Below, one piece after another: positions 18,133 to 26,437 of a DNA stretch of 64,000 nt (position 1 is the stretch's first letter; each line of letters begins with the position of its first letter). The position numbers were made by a program, and so were the translations under genes. Origin of the DNA: Streptomyces thermolilacinus SPC6 (GTDB taxonomy: Bacteria > Actinomycetota > Actinomycetes > Streptomycetales > Streptomycetaceae); contig NZ_ASHX02000001.1 of assembly GCF_000478605.2 (NCBI RefSeq), forward strand, positions 3,387,895-3,451,894, read 5' to 3'. Below the pieces are notes generated by a model. The model had not been told where the DNA came from, did not search any database, and saw only the letters and a list, made by a program, of their open reading frames with translations.

Positions 18133-18838
18133 CTACCTGCACCATCTGCGCGGCAGGCGCCGCAAGCGCCTCGCCGAGACCGACACGGGCGACCAGCGGG
18201 TCGCCGTCATAGGGCTGGGCCGGTTCGGCAGCTCGCTGGCCCACGAGCTGACCCGGCGCGGCTGGGACGTCCTCGGCATCGACACGGACGCCCGGCTGGT
18301 CCAGAAGGTCAGCGACGTCCTCACCCACTCGGCCGTCGCCGACTGCACCGACCCCGAGGTGCTGGAACAGCTCGGCGTGCACGAGTTCACCAGCGCCGTC
18401 GTCGGCATCGGCACGGACGTGGAGGCGAGCATCCTCATCGCCGCGAACCTGCTCGACGCCGGGGTCCCCAACATCTGGGCCAAGGCCATCAGCCGCCAGC
18501 ACGGGCAGATCCTGAAGCGGCTCGGCGTCCACCACGTGGTGCTGCCCGAGCACGAGATGGGCGAGCGGGTCGCGCACCTGGTGACCGGGCGGATGCTCGA
18601 CTTCATCCAGTTCGACGACGACTACGCGCTGGTCAAGACGGTCGCCCCGGACATCGCGACGGGCGTCCCGCTCGGCGAGAGCCAGGTCCGCAGCCGGTGG
18701 GGCGTGACGGTCGTCGGCATCAAGCGGCCGGGTCAGGACTTCACGTACGCGACGGCCGAGACGGTCATGGAGCGCGGTGACGTCATCGTCGTCACCGGCA
18801 AGACGCATGCGGTGGAGTCCTTCGCGGAGCTGAGCTGA
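18125..18838 (+). CDS. TrkA/KtrA-type RCK regulatory subunit
   Basis: A 237-residue cytosolic regulator with an RCK_N domain ('VAVIGLGRFGSSLAHEL', about residues 25-145; the acidic residue after beta-2 is the D in 'GIDTDARL') and an RCK_C domain (about 150-235, ending 'GDVIVVTGKTHAVE'). It binds nucleotide and gates the TrkH/KtrB pore. The start is a TTG within the end of the pore gene, with GAGGAG about ten bases upstream. Overlap and order make a two-gene ktr operon certain in practice. Confidence 0.92.
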   Translation: MGDYLHHLRGRRRKRLAETDTGDQRVAVIGLGRFGSSLAHELTRRGWDVLGIDTDARLVQKVSDVLTHSAVADCTDPEVLEQLGVHEFTSAVVGIGTDVEASILIAANLLDAGVPNIWAKAISRQHGQILKRLGVHHVVLPEHEMGERVAHLVTGRMLDFIQFDDDYALVKTVAPDIATGVPLGESQVRSRWGVTVVGIKRPGQDFTYATAETVMERGDVIVVTGKTHAVESFAELS

Positions 18839-18898
18839 GCCGAGCTGAGCTGCGGCGAGCCGAGCTGAAAACGAGCTGAGCCGCGTCGAGCTGAGCTG
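18827..18898 (+). repeat. GAGCTGAGC-type short tandem repeat
   Basis: About 72 bases made of GAGCT, GAGCC and GAGCTGA units repeated with small changes. It starts within the last codons of the RCK gene and runs through the stop codon into the intergenic space. The five-base periodicity is not an inverted repeat, so it is unlikely to be an intrinsic terminator. Slippage-prone DNA is the simplest reading. Confidence 0.7.
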
Positions 18899-19041
18899 GA
18901 CGGAGCCGGACAGGGCCGGAGCCGGGCATCCGGGGCCGGCCGGGCGCCCTGGCGCGGCCCCGGGACGTTGCCGCGCGCCATCCCGTAAGGGTGGTTAACG
19001 TGGCAAACCGGAAATCACTCGTGAACCGTGAGGGGATCGTC

Positions 19042-19848
19042 ATGGCCGGACCGACCGAGGGCATGCCCATCTGGGCGGACGCGATGTTCACCGACCTGGA
19101 GGGCGCCAAGGCCTTCTACGGCGACGTGCTGGGCTGGACCTTCGGCGAGGAGGCCACCGAGTACGGCAACTACACGCAGGCGTACGCCGACGGCAAGGCG
19201 GTCGCCGCCGTCGTGCCGCCCATGCCGGACCAGGGCGCCGAGACCCCGCACTCCGCCTGGTGCCTGTACCTCGCGACCGACGACGTGGAGGAGACCGCGC
19301 GGAAGGTGCGGGACAACGGCGGCGAGGTCCTCATGGGGCCCATGGCGGTCGGGGAGTTCGGCTCGATGCTGATCGCCCGCGACCCGGGCGGCGTCACGTT
19401 CGGCGCCTGGCAGCCGGGCACCCACCGGGGCTTCGAGGCGCGGTCCGTGCCGGGCGCGTACGCCTGGTCGGAGATCTACACGCGGGACGCGGCGAAGGCC
19501 GACGCGTTCTTCCCCGCCGTCTTCCCGTACGCGGTGAAGCGCATGCCGGACGAGCACATCGACTTCAAGGTCCTCCAGCTCGGTGACGACCCGGTGCTCG
19601 GCCGGATGAAGATGGGCGAGGAGTACCCGCCGGAGGTGCCGCCGTTCATCAGCGTGTACTTCGCCGTCGAGGACGTGGACGCGGCGGTCGGGCGGGCCAC
19701 GACACACGGCGCGAAGGTCGTGTACGGGCCGATGACCAGCCCGTTCGGCCGGTTCGCGGCGCTGGTGGACCCGCAGGGCGCGCCGTTCGCGCTGATCGAC
19801 GAGACGACGACGGAGGGCGAGATGCCGGACCTGGTCCCGGACGCCTGA
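19042..19848 (+). CDS. Two-domain VOC family protein
   Basis: A 268-residue protein with two glyoxalase/bleomycin-resistance folds. The first half has 'WADAMFTDLEGAKAFYGDVLGW' and 'MLIARDPGGVTFGAWQPG'; the second has 'AWSEIYTRDAAKADAFF' and 'FAALVDPQGAPFALI'. This matches the CFP32-like (Rv0577) group of actinobacterial hydrolase-like VOC proteins. ATG 19042 has GAGGGG six bases upstream. The residues usually binding metal are poorly conserved, so a ligand-binding role is as likely as catalysis. Confidence 0.88.
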   Translation: MAGPTEGMPIWADAMFTDLEGAKAFYGDVLGWTFGEEATEYGNYTQAYADGKAVAAVVPPMPDQGAETPHSAWCLYLATDDVEETARKVRDNGGEVLMGPMAVGEFGSMLIARDPGGVTFGAWQPGTHRGFEARSVPGAYAWSEIYTRDAAKADAFFPAVFPYAVKRMPDEHIDFKVLQLGDDPVLGRMKMGEEYPPEVPPFISVYFAVEDVDAAVGRATTHGAKVVYGPMTSPFGRFAALVDPQGAPFALIDETTTEGEMPDLVPDA

Positions 19849-20060
19849 CCTGCGCCTGACGGCGTCGTACGCCTCCGCGCCGCAGGAGTCCCGTACGCCC
19901 CGTGCCCGCGCGCCGGGGAACCCCCGTACACCTCCGCGCCCCGCTCCGACGGCTCTCCCGCCGCTCCGGAGCGGGGCGCGGGTGTACCTAGAGACAGAAG
20001 GGGCCAAACGGGCATACCGTGGAATTCACTCGGACGCTACAACCGCAGGAGGCGGACGCC

Positions 20061-20756
20061 ATGACATTCGTGCAGGTCATCGACTGCCGGACGCAGCAGG
20101 TGGACGCGCTGAACAGCCTGATGGACGACTGGGTCGAGGCGACCCGGGGCAGGCGGACGGCCACCCACTCGATCGTCGCCAAGGACCGCTCCGACGCCTC
20201 GCACGTCGTCGAGATCGTCGAGTTCCCCTCGTACGAGGAGGCCATGCGCAACTCCCACCTCCCGGAGACCGACCGGATCTACCGGGAGCTGGTGGCCCTG
20301 TGTGACGGCGAGCCGTCCTTCACGGACCTCGACGTCGTGCGGGACGAGCAGTTGAACAAGGCGCTGGTGAAGGAGTTCTTCGACCGGGTCGTCAACGGCC
20401 GTGACATGGAGGCGTTGGAGGAGCTGTGCGCCGCCGACTACCGGGAGCACGACCCGTCCCTGTCGTCCGAACCGCTGGACCTCCAGGGCGCCAAGGAGCA
20501 GAACGGCGAGCTGATGGACGCGTTCGAACCGCGCGTCACGCTGGACCGGATCGTCGCCGAGGGCGACCTCGTGTGCGTCGGAATAGACTTCCGGGGCCAC
20601 CACAGCCGCGAGTACCGGGGCATCCCGGCGACCGACCGGGAAATGACGGGCACAGGTCATGCCACGTTCCGCTGCGCGGACGGCAAGATCGCGGAGAGCT
20701 GGTGGAACTGGGACGAGGTCGGCATGCTGCGGCAGCTGGGCGTACTGGACACCTGA
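20061..20756 (+). CDS. SnoaL-like ester cyclase domain protein with N-terminal monooxygenase-like fold
   Basis: A 231-residue protein. Residues 1-95 look like a dimeric alpha/beta-barrel (ABM-type) domain ('FVQVIDCRTQQVDALNSLMDDW', 'HVVEIVEFPSYEEAM'). Residues 97-231 are a SnoaL/NTF2-like domain ('LVKEFFDRVVNGRDMEALEELC', 'GHATFRCADGKIAESWWNWDEVGMLRQLG'). Both folds bind small hydrophobic ligands. SnoaL proteins include polyketide cyclases, but no polyketide genes are nearby, so the substrate is unknown. AGGAGG precedes the ATG by eight bases. It is convergent with the MerR gene. Confidence 0.8.
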   Translation: MTFVQVIDCRTQQVDALNSLMDDWVEATRGRRTATHSIVAKDRSDASHVVEIVEFPSYEEAMRNSHLPETDRIYRELVALCDGEPSFTDLDVVRDEQLNKALVKEFFDRVVNGRDMEALEELCAADYREHDPSLSSEPLDLQGAKEQNGELMDAFEPRVTLDRIVAEGDLVCVGIDFRGHHSREYRGIPATDREMTGTGHATFRCADGKIAESWWNWDEVGMLRQLGVLDT

Positions 20757-20792
20757 CCGGGACACCGCAGCCCGGTCCGTACGGCTCCGGGG

Positions 20793-21203
20793 TCAGCCGA
20801 CCGGGTCGAGGTGGCCGCGCAGGGTCGCGGCGAGGTCCTCCGCCCTGCGGAGCCGCACGCGCAGCGCCTCGCACCGCGCCTCGACGGCCTCCCGGTACGT
20901 GCCGAGGCGGGCCAGCAGCCGCTCCCGCTCCTCCCCCTCCGGCGGGTCGTCCGTCGAGGCGAGCCGGGCGGTGACGTCCAGTACCTCGCGCATCTCGTCC
21001 ACGGTGAAACCGAGGGGCCTCATCCGCGCCGCCGCGAGCAGCCGTTCGACGTCCTGCTCCGTGTACAGCCGGAACCCGCCCTTGGTGCGGGCCGACGGCG
21101 CGGCGATGCCCGCGTCCTCGTAGTGGCGGATCGTGCGCAGCGACAGGCCGGTCCGCTGGGCCACCTCGCCGATCCGCATGTGCCACCGCTGGTCGTCCGC
21201 CAT
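20793..21203 (-). CDS. MerR-family transcriptional regulator
   Basis: A 136-residue MerR regulator. The winged HTH is at residues 10-75 ('IGEVAQRTGLSLRTIRHYEDAGI', 'FRLYTEQDVERLLAAARMRPLGF'). The coiled-coil follows at about 95-130. There is no cysteine-rich C-terminus, so it is not a metal sensor of the classic type. It sits alone between the SnoaL-like gene and the PH-domain gene, and its target cannot be seen. The start at 21203 places the HTH at the normal distance from the N-terminus. Confidence 0.85.
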   Translation of the reverse strand: MADDQRWHMRIGEVAQRTGLSLRTIRHYEDAGIAAPSARTKGGFRLYTEQDVERLLAAARMRPLGFTVDEMREVLDVTARLASTDDPPEGEERERLLARLGTYREAVEARCEALRVRLRRAEDLAATLRGHLDPVG

Positions 21204-21321
21204 CGCCGCGCCCGCCTGCCTCGTCGCCGCCCGCGCGAGCCCGCGAGCCCGCGCGCCCACTGGAGCGGCCCAGCTTACGTACGGGCCCCGCCGCCGCCGG
21301 GACGACGGCGGCGCGGCGCGG

Positions 21322-21687
21322 TCACCGTGCCACGAACTGCGTAAGGATCGCCTGCACCTCGTAGATGTCCACGCCCTTGGTGAACGTCTTCTGGACCGGC
21401 ACCTGGCTGCCGCTGATCCAGATCTTCAGCTCGGCGTCGAGGTCGAACGTGCCCGCCGTCTCCACCGCGAAGTGCGTGATGCTGCGGTACGGGATCGAGT
21501 GGTACTCGACCTTCTTGCCGGTGATGCCCTGCTTGTCCACCATGATCAGTCGGCGGTCGGTGAACAGGATCGTGTCGCGGATCAGCAGGTACGCCGCGTG
21601 GACCCGCTCGCCGGGGCCGAGCAGCCGCGCGTAGTCCTGCTGCGCGCTCGCCGGGTCCACGGTGTGGGCGTTGCCGCACAGTGCCAT
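21322..21687 (-). CDS. Bacterial PH-domain protein
   Basis: A 121-residue protein consisting of one bacterial Pleckstrin-homology (PHb, DUF1696) domain: 'GERVHAAYLLIRDTILFTDRRLIMVD', 'VEYHSIPYRSITHFAVETAGTFD' and a C-terminal helix 'VDIYEVQAILTQFV'. Such proteins form ring-like oligomers, and their role is not settled. The leader contains TCGTACGA, an eight-base palindrome inside a longer imperfect one, in the divergent promoter region shared with the lectin gene. Confidence 0.85.
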   Translation of the reverse strand: MALCGNAHTVDPASAQQDYARLLGPGERVHAAYLLIRDTILFTDRRLIMVDKQGITGKKVEYHSIPYRSITHFAVETAGTFDLDAELKIWISGSQVPVQKTFTKGVDIYEVQAILTQFVAR

Positions 21688-21822
21688 GAGAACCCCCGTG
21701 ATCGATTCGTACGATCGTCGCACTGTACCGTCGCGGGACGGTGCGACGCAGGACCGTGCGGACGGGCCGGGGGCGGCCGTGCCGGGCAAGGACAAGGGCG
21801 AGGGCGAGGGGCGAGGAGCAGG

Positions 21823-22875
21823 GTGAACCAGCAACCGTACGGCGAGGACCCGCAGAGGTGGGACCCGGAGGCGACGGAACTCCTCCCGCCCACGAGGGCG
21901 TCGTACGGACCGCCCACCCCCGAGGCCCCTCAGGCCCCTTACGGGGCGGAGAACTCCTACGGGTCTCAGAACTCCTACGGGTCCGAGAACTCCTACGGGT
22001 CTCAGAACTCCTACGGGTCCCATAACCCCTATGGGCAGGGCCCGCATCCCGCCGACCCGCACGACCCGCAAGGGCAGTACGAGCCGTACGGCCCAGGCGG
22101 CCCAGGCGGCCCCGGCGGGTACGGCTCGTACGGTGGCCCGGCGCCCGTGGAGGCGACGCGGCCGCTGCCCCGCATCGAGGACGACCTCCCGCCCGGCCCG
22201 CCCGCCTCGCCGGTCCCGCCCCGCCGCACCGGCAGGAGCGGACCGCCCAGGGCGGTGCTCGTGGGCGCCGCGATCGTCGTGTGCGCGGCCGCGGGCCTGG
22301 CGATCGGCGCCGTGCTGGGCGGGGGCGACGGCGACGACGCCCCCGAGGCGGCCCCCGCCTCCGCCCCGGCTGTCGCGCCCACCCCGTCAGCCGCCCCCGA
22401 CCCGGCCCCGACGCCGTCCCCGACCCCCACCCCGACTCCGACGCCGCCGCCGGTACCGGCAGGCACGTTCGTGCTGGTGGAGCCCGCGACGGGCCGGGCC
22501 GCCGACGTGCAGGGTGCCGCCACCAACGACGGCGCGCCCGTCCTCGCCTGGGAGCGCCACGGCCAGCCGAACCAGCAGTGGCAGGTGGTGGACCTCGGCG
22601 ACGGCCACGTCCAGTTGCGGGCCGTCCACTCGGGGCTGTGCCTCCAGCCCGTCGATCCGCTCGGCCCCGGCGCGGTCGTCGTGCAGCGGCCGTGCGTGGA
22701 CAGCGACGCCCAGCGCTGGGTGCCGACGCCGTCCGCCGACGCGGCGACCCACACGTTCGCCCTGAAGGGCTGGGGTCTCGCCCTGGCGCCGGCCGGCCCG
22801 GAGAACGGCTCCCCGCTGAGCCTCCAGGCGCCCGACGCCGCCAACCCGCGGGGCTGGGCGCTCCAGGCGCCGTAG
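21823..22875 (+). CDS. Membrane-anchored ricin-type beta-trefoil lectin protein
   Basis: A 350-residue protein. The N-terminal 130 residues are Pro/Gly/Tyr/Asn-rich, with five tandem (Q/E/H)NSYGS-type hexapeptides. One membrane helix follows ('AVLVGAAIVVCAAAGLAIGAVLG', about 148-170), then a Pro/Thr linker and a C-terminal RICIN lectin domain (about 220-350) with 'NQQWQVVDL', 'SGLCLQPVD' and 'AQRWVPTP'. The topology suggests a cytoplasmic low-complexity arm and an outward carbohydrate-binding domain. GTG 21823 has GGAG upstream. The next gene starts nine bases after the stop. Confidence 0.85.
   Translation: MNQQPYGEDPQRWDPEATELLPPTRASYGPPTPEAPQAPYGAENSYGSQNSYGSENSYGSQNSYGSHNPYGQGPHPADPHDPQGQYEPYGPGGPGGPGGYGSYGGPAPVEATRPLPRIEDDLPPGPPASPVPPRRTGRSGPPRAVLVGAAIVVCAAAGLAIGAVLGGGDGDDAPEAAPASAPAVAPTPSAAPDPAPTPSPTPTPTPTPPPVPAGTFVLVEPATGRAADVQGAATNDGAPVLAWERHGQPNQQWQVVDLGDGHVQLRAVHSGLCLQPVDPLGPGAVVVQRPCVDSDAQRWVPTPSADAATHTFALKGWGLALAPAGPENGSPLSLQAPDAANPRGWALQAP
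21949..22038 (+). repeat. 18-bp tandem repeat, five copies, in the lectin gene
   Basis: Five head-to-tail units of GAGAACTCCTACGGGTCT. Units 1 and 3 are identical, as are units 2 and 4; the fifth has diverged. The repeat is in frame and encodes (E/Q)NSYGS hexapeptides, so copy number can change without breaking the frame. The alternating order suggests duplication of a 36-bp pair. Confidence 0.9.
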
Positions 22876-22883
22876 ACACCGCC

Positions 22884-23636
22884 ATGCGTGCGTGGTTCGC
22901 TCGTGGTGTGGAGGCGCCCGAGGACCGCGCGCTGCCGCCGCGCGTGGAGGCGGTGCTGGACGACACCGTCCGCGCGTACTGGACGGCACGGGAGCGGCAG
23001 CACGTACGCGATGTCTACGCCGGGGTGCGGATCAAGAAGTTCCCCGAGGACCTGCGGATGATGGAGCACCTGATGTGGCTCTCCCGCAGCCAGGTCGTCG
23101 TGGAGCTGGGCACGCACTTCGGCGGTTCCGCGCTGTGGTTCCGCGACCGGCTGCGCGCCCTCGCCGGGTACGGGCGGGTGCCGCGCGACGTGCGGGTCGT
23201 CACGCTGGACCTGCGCCAGGACAAGGCGCGCGCCGCCCTTTTGGCCGCCGACCCGTCGTACGAGGACGGGATCACGCTCCTGGAGGGTGACATCACCGAC
23301 CCGGAGACGGCCCTGAGGGCCCGGGCGGCGTTCCCGGAGGGGGCGCGGTGCCTGGTGGTGGAGGACACCCTGCACACGTACGGGACGACGGCGGCCGCGC
23401 TGCGGAACTTCGCGCCGCTGGTGCCGGTCGGCGGGTTCTTCGTGGTGGAGGACGGCATCGTGGACGTGCCGGAGCTGCGGCCGCCGGACATGCCGGGCGG
23501 GGTGCTGCCGGCCGTACGGGACTGGCTGGCGGGACCGGACGGCGCGGACTTCCGGCAGCGGCGCGACCTGGAGCGGTACGGCCTGACGTGCCACGTGGGC
23601 GGCTGGCTGGAGCGGGTGCGGCAGGGCCCGGCATAG
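22884..23636 (+). CDS. CmcI-type class I methyltransferase
   Basis: A 250-residue SAM-dependent methyltransferase of the cephalosporin-hydroxylase/CmcI family. It has 'VVVELGTHFGGSALWFRDRL' (SAM-binding loop), 'VRVVTLDLRQDK' (acidic residue after beta-2), 'CLVVEDTLHTYGTT' and 'GGFFVVEDGIVDVPEL'. In CmcI the D-x-x-H region binds a metal; here 'VEDTLHTY' is similar. It lies nine bases after the lectin gene and 28 before the Raf-inhibitor-like gene. The substrate is unknown; rhamnosyl methylation is one family role. Confidence 0.8.
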   Translation: MRAWFARGVEAPEDRALPPRVEAVLDDTVRAYWTARERQHVRDVYAGVRIKKFPEDLRMMEHLMWLSRSQVVVELGTHFGGSALWFRDRLRALAGYGRVPRDVRVVTLDLRQDKARAALLAADPSYEDGITLLEGDITDPETALRARAAFPEGARCLVVEDTLHTYGTTAAALRNFAPLVPVGGFFVVEDGIVDVPELRPPDMPGGVLPAVRDWLAGPDGADFRQRRDLERYGLTCHVGGWLERVRQGPA

Positions 23637-23664
23637 GGGCGCGGCTCAGGGGTACTGCGGCGGC

Positions 23665-24117
23665 ATGGCCGGTATCGATCTGAAGAGCTCCGCGTTCAGC
23701 GACCACGCGCCCATCCCGCGCCGCCACGCGCTGGAGGGCGAGAACGAGCCGCCGCCGCTGACCTGGTCCGGCGTCCCGGACGACGCCAGCGAACTGGTCC
23801 TGCTGTGCGAGGACCCCGACGCCCCCTCCGGGACGTTCGTCCACTGGGTGGCCGTCGGCATCGACCCGCACACCGGCGGCAACGCCCCGGGGCGGCCCCC
23901 CGAGGGCGGCACCGAACTCGTCAACGGCTTCCACCGGCGCGGCTGGGGCGGCCCGCACCCGCCGCCCGGCGACGAGGCGCACCGCTACTTCTTCCGCCTG
24001 TACGCCCTCCGGGAGCCGTGCGTCCTGCCCGACGAGCCGACCGCCGAACAGGTGCACCGGGCCGTCGAGCCGAAGGCCGTCGCGAGCGGCACCCTCGTCG
24101 GCGTGTACCGGCGCTGA
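23665..24117 (+). CDS. YbhB/YbcL (PEBP, Raf-kinase-inhibitor-like) protein
   Basis: A 150-residue PEBP-fold protein: 'PPPLTWSGVPDDASELVLLCEDPDAP', 'FVHWVAVGIDP', 'GWGGPHPPPGDEAHRYFFRLYAL'. The conserved D-P-D-A-P and G-P-x-PP-x-G-x-H-R-Y motifs that line the anion pocket are intact. The bacterial function is not defined. It is followed six bases later by the archease gene, so the two are probably co-transcribed. Confidence 0.9.
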   Translation: MAGIDLKSSAFSDHAPIPRRHALEGENEPPPLTWSGVPDDASELVLLCEDPDAPSGTFVHWVAVGIDPHTGGNAPGRPPEGGTELVNGFHRRGWGGPHPPPGDEAHRYFFRLYALREPCVLPDEPTAEQVHRAVEPKAVASGTLVGVYRR

Positions 24118-24123
24118 CGCGCC

Positions 24124-24570
24124 ATGGGCGGCGAGGTGCCGGTGCGGCGGCGCGGCGAGGGCGGGCACCGGACCGTGCCGCACACCGCCGACCTGCGGAT
24201 CGAGGCGTGGGGCGCGAGCCGCGAGCAGTGCCTCGGGGAGGCGGTGCTCGGCCTGGTGGAGTCCTTCGCCGACGTGTCGGCCGCGCACGCCGACGCGGTA
24301 CGGCGGTTGCGGCTCGCGCAGGAGAGCGACGAGGACCTCCTCGCCGACCTGCTGGACGAGGTGGTCTACCGGCTGGACGCGCACGGGGAGGTGCCGGTGG
24401 ACGTGGAGGTCGAGGCGACGGACGAGGAACTGGACGTACGCCTGGCGGTCGCGCCCCTGACGCGCGTACCGGTCACCGGGTCGGTGCCGAAGGCCGTGTC
24501 GTGGCACGAGCTGCGCATGGGCCCGGACCCGTACGGGTGGTGGTCGTGCGCGGTGACGGTGGACGTGTGA
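24124..24570 (+). CDS. Archease
   Basis: A 148-residue archease, the activator that speeds up RtcB RNA ligation and guanylylation. It has the family start 'HRTVPHTADLRIEAWGAS', 'LVESFADVSA', 'DLLADLLDEVVYRLDAHGEVP' and the closing 'WHELRMGPDPYGWWSCAVTVDV'. The metal-site residues (Asp in 'TADL' and the C-terminal Asp in 'VDV') are present. It faces rtcB, which lies 94 bases away on the other strand, so the pair is co-located but not one operon. Confidence 0.93.
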   Translation: MGGEVPVRRRGEGGHRTVPHTADLRIEAWGASREQCLGEAVLGLVESFADVSAAHADAVRRLRLAQESDEDLLADLLDEVVYRLDAHGEVPVDVEVEATDEELDVRLAVAPLTRVPVTGSVPKAVSWHELRMGPDPYGWWSCAVTVDV

Positions 24571-24575
24571 GGGGT

Positions 24576-24605
24576 TCCCGTACGGGAGGCGGGTCCCGTA
24601 CGGGA
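24576..24605. repeat. Two TCCCGTACGGGA palindromes between archease and rtcB
   Basis: The perfect 12-bp palindrome TCCCGTACGGGA occurs at 24576-24587 and again at 24594-24605, in the 94-base gap between two convergent genes. Each could fold as a short hairpin, and together they may act as a bidirectional transcription stop. Confidence 0.6.
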
Positions 24606-24664
24606 CGGGTGACCGTCGTCGTACGCGCGTGGGCCCCGTAGGGGAAGCCCCTCCGGCAAGCCCC

Positions 24665-26083
24665 CTACCCCTTCACCACGCCCAGCGGTTCGAGCCGGGC
24701 CACCCTGCGGCACAGCCCGGCGCCCTCGCTGGCGGCGACGACCTCCGTGACGTCCTTGTACGCCTCGGGCACCTCCTCCGCGAGTCCGCGCATGGAGAGG
24801 GGCCGTACGGCGATCCCGGCGCCCTCCAGGCGGGCGCGCAGTTCCTTGCCGGTGACCGTGCGGGCGGCCTGGTGGCGGCTCATGACGCGGCCGGCGCCGT
24901 GGCAGGTGGAGTGGAAGGCGTCCCCGCCGGGCACGCCCGCCAGGACGTACGAGGCGGTGCCCATCGTGCCGGGGATGAGCACCGGCTGGCCCATGTCGCG
25001 CAGGTCCTCGGGGAGTTCGGGGTGGCCGGGCGGGAACGCGCGGGTGGCGCCCTTGCGGTGCACGCACAGGCGGCGCGGCTCGCCGTCCACCCGGTGGGTC
25101 TCGATCTTGGCGAGGTTGTGGGACACGTCGTAGACGAGGTCGAGCCGTACGCCCGCCTCCCGCCGGAACACGCGGCGTGCGGCGTGGGAGAGCAACTGGC
25201 GGTTGGCCCGGGCGTAGTTGGCGGCGGCGGCCATGGCGCCGACGTACGCGCGGCCCTCGGGCGAGTCCACGGGCGTGCAGGCGAGCTGCCGGTCGGGGAC
25301 GTCGATGCCGTACCGGGCCATCGCGCGGTCCATGGCCCGCACGTGGTCGGAGCAGATCTGGTGGCCGAGGCCGCGCGAACCGCAGTGGATCATCACGCAG
25401 ACCTGCCCGGCGGCGATCCCGAACGCCTCGGCGGCGGCCGGGTCGTACACCTCGGTGACGGTCTGGACCTCCAGGAAGTGGTTGGCGGAGCCGAGGCTGC
25501 CCACCTGGCCGAGGCCGCGTTCGCGGGCGCGGGGGCCGACCTGGTCCACGTCGGCGTCGGCGACGGCGCCGCCGTCCTCGCAGCGCAGCAGGTCGCGTTC
25601 GTCGCCGTGGCCCTGCTCGACGGCGTAGCGGGAGCCGCCGCGCAGGACGTGTTCGAGCTGGCGGGGGCCGTCGAGCCGCCACACCCCGCCGGGCCCGGCG
25701 CCGCGCGGCACGGCGCGGCCGAGGCCGTCCATGACGGCGCCGAGGGCGGGGCGCAGGGCGTCGCGGTCGCAGTCGGCGGCGAGGAGCCGTACCCCGCAGG
25801 AGATGTCGAAGCCGACGCCGCCGGGCGAGACGACCCCGCCGCCGGCGATGTCCGTGGCGGCGACCCCGCCGATGGGGAAGCCGTAGCCCCAGTGGATGTC
25901 GGGCATGGCGTACGAGGCGCCGACGATGCCCGGCAGGGTCGCGACGTCGGCGACCTGCCGCAGCGACTGCTCGGCGTCCCTCAGGAGCCCGCGCGAGGCG
26001 AACACGATCCCGGGCACCCGCATGGCGCCCCGCGGCTCCACCCGGTACCGGTACGGCCGTTCCTCGACGATGTCCAGTCCCAC
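24665..26083 (-). CDS. rtcB: RNA-splicing ligase RtcB
   Basis: A 472-residue RtcB, which joins RNA 2',3'-cyclic phosphate (or 3'-phosphate) ends to 5'-hydroxyl ends with GTP and manganese. Motifs in order: '[17 protein letters not shown]', '[12 protein letters not shown]' (metal-binding Asp and Cys), '[13 protein letters not shown]' (His ligand), '[12 protein letters not shown]', 'NLAKIE', and '[13 protein letters not shown]', whose CHGAGR histidine is the guanylylation site. GTG 26083 gives the normal start '[16 protein letters not shown]'. The frame is open far upstream only because a frameshifted small gene precedes it. No rtcA cyclase or rtcR is nearby. Confidence 0.95.
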   Translation of the reverse strand: MGLDIVEERPYRYRVEPRGAMRVPGIVFASRGLLRDAEQSLRQVADVATLPGIVGASYAMPDIHWGYGFPIGGVAATDIAGGGVVSPGGVGFDISCGVRLLAADCDRDALRPALGAVMDGLGRAVPRGAGPGGVWRLDGPRQLEHVLRGGSRYAVEQGHGDERDLLRCEDGGAVADADVDQVGPRARERGLGQVGSLGSANHFLEVQTVTEVYDPAAAEAFGIAAGQVCVMIHCGSRGLGHQICSDHVRAMDRAMARYGIDVPDRQLACTPVDSPEGRAYVGAMAAAANYARANRQLLSHAARRVFRREAGVRLDLVYDVSHNLAKIETHRVDGEPRRLCVHRKGATRAFPPGHPELPEDLRDMGQPVLIPGTMGTASYVLAGVPGGDAFHSTCHGAGRVMSRHQAARTVTGKELRARLEGAGIAVRPLSMRGLAEEVPEAYKDVTEVVAASEGAGLCRRVARLEPLGVVKG

Positions 26084-26111
26084 GCGCGCCGAGTGCCCCC
26101 AGGGGCTCCCC

Positions 26112-26437
26112 TCACACCGTGGGCGCGGCACCGTTCCGGTGGCAGAAGCAGCCGCAGGTGATCGAGAAGAACGGCTCCTCGTCGGGGCCGGGGTCGTCGG
26201 AGGCGTACACCTCCAGGGGGGCGCACAGGGAGTGCAGCGCGTCCTGGCACTCGCGGGTGCGGTTGGACACCTGTGGGCGTTCGTCCGGCAGTGGCGGGAA
26301 GCACGGGGCGCAGCCGGGCAGGCGTACACGGTCCAGCCGGGCCCGGAGTCCTGGTGGACCTCGGACACGACGACGGGGGAGCCGGTGACCCGGCCGCACC
26401 GCACGCACATGCGCACGGGCCGCCGCCGGGACGTCAT
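26112..26437 (-). pseudogene. Small zinc-ribbon-like protein, one frameshift
   Basis: Reads [19 protein letters not shown] and then '[10 protein letters not shown]' in one frame, then '[16 protein letters not shown]' and '[14 protein letters not shown]' in another. Restoring one C in the run complementary to 26317-26319 joins them into a 108-residue protein with CxxC and CPGCAPC pairs, a likely zinc ribbon. It may alternatively be two overlapping genes meeting at the GTG of 'VSNRTREC'. The ATG overlaps the stop of the preceding gene. It ends 28 bases before rtcB, suggesting co-transcription. No function is known. Confidence 0.55.
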
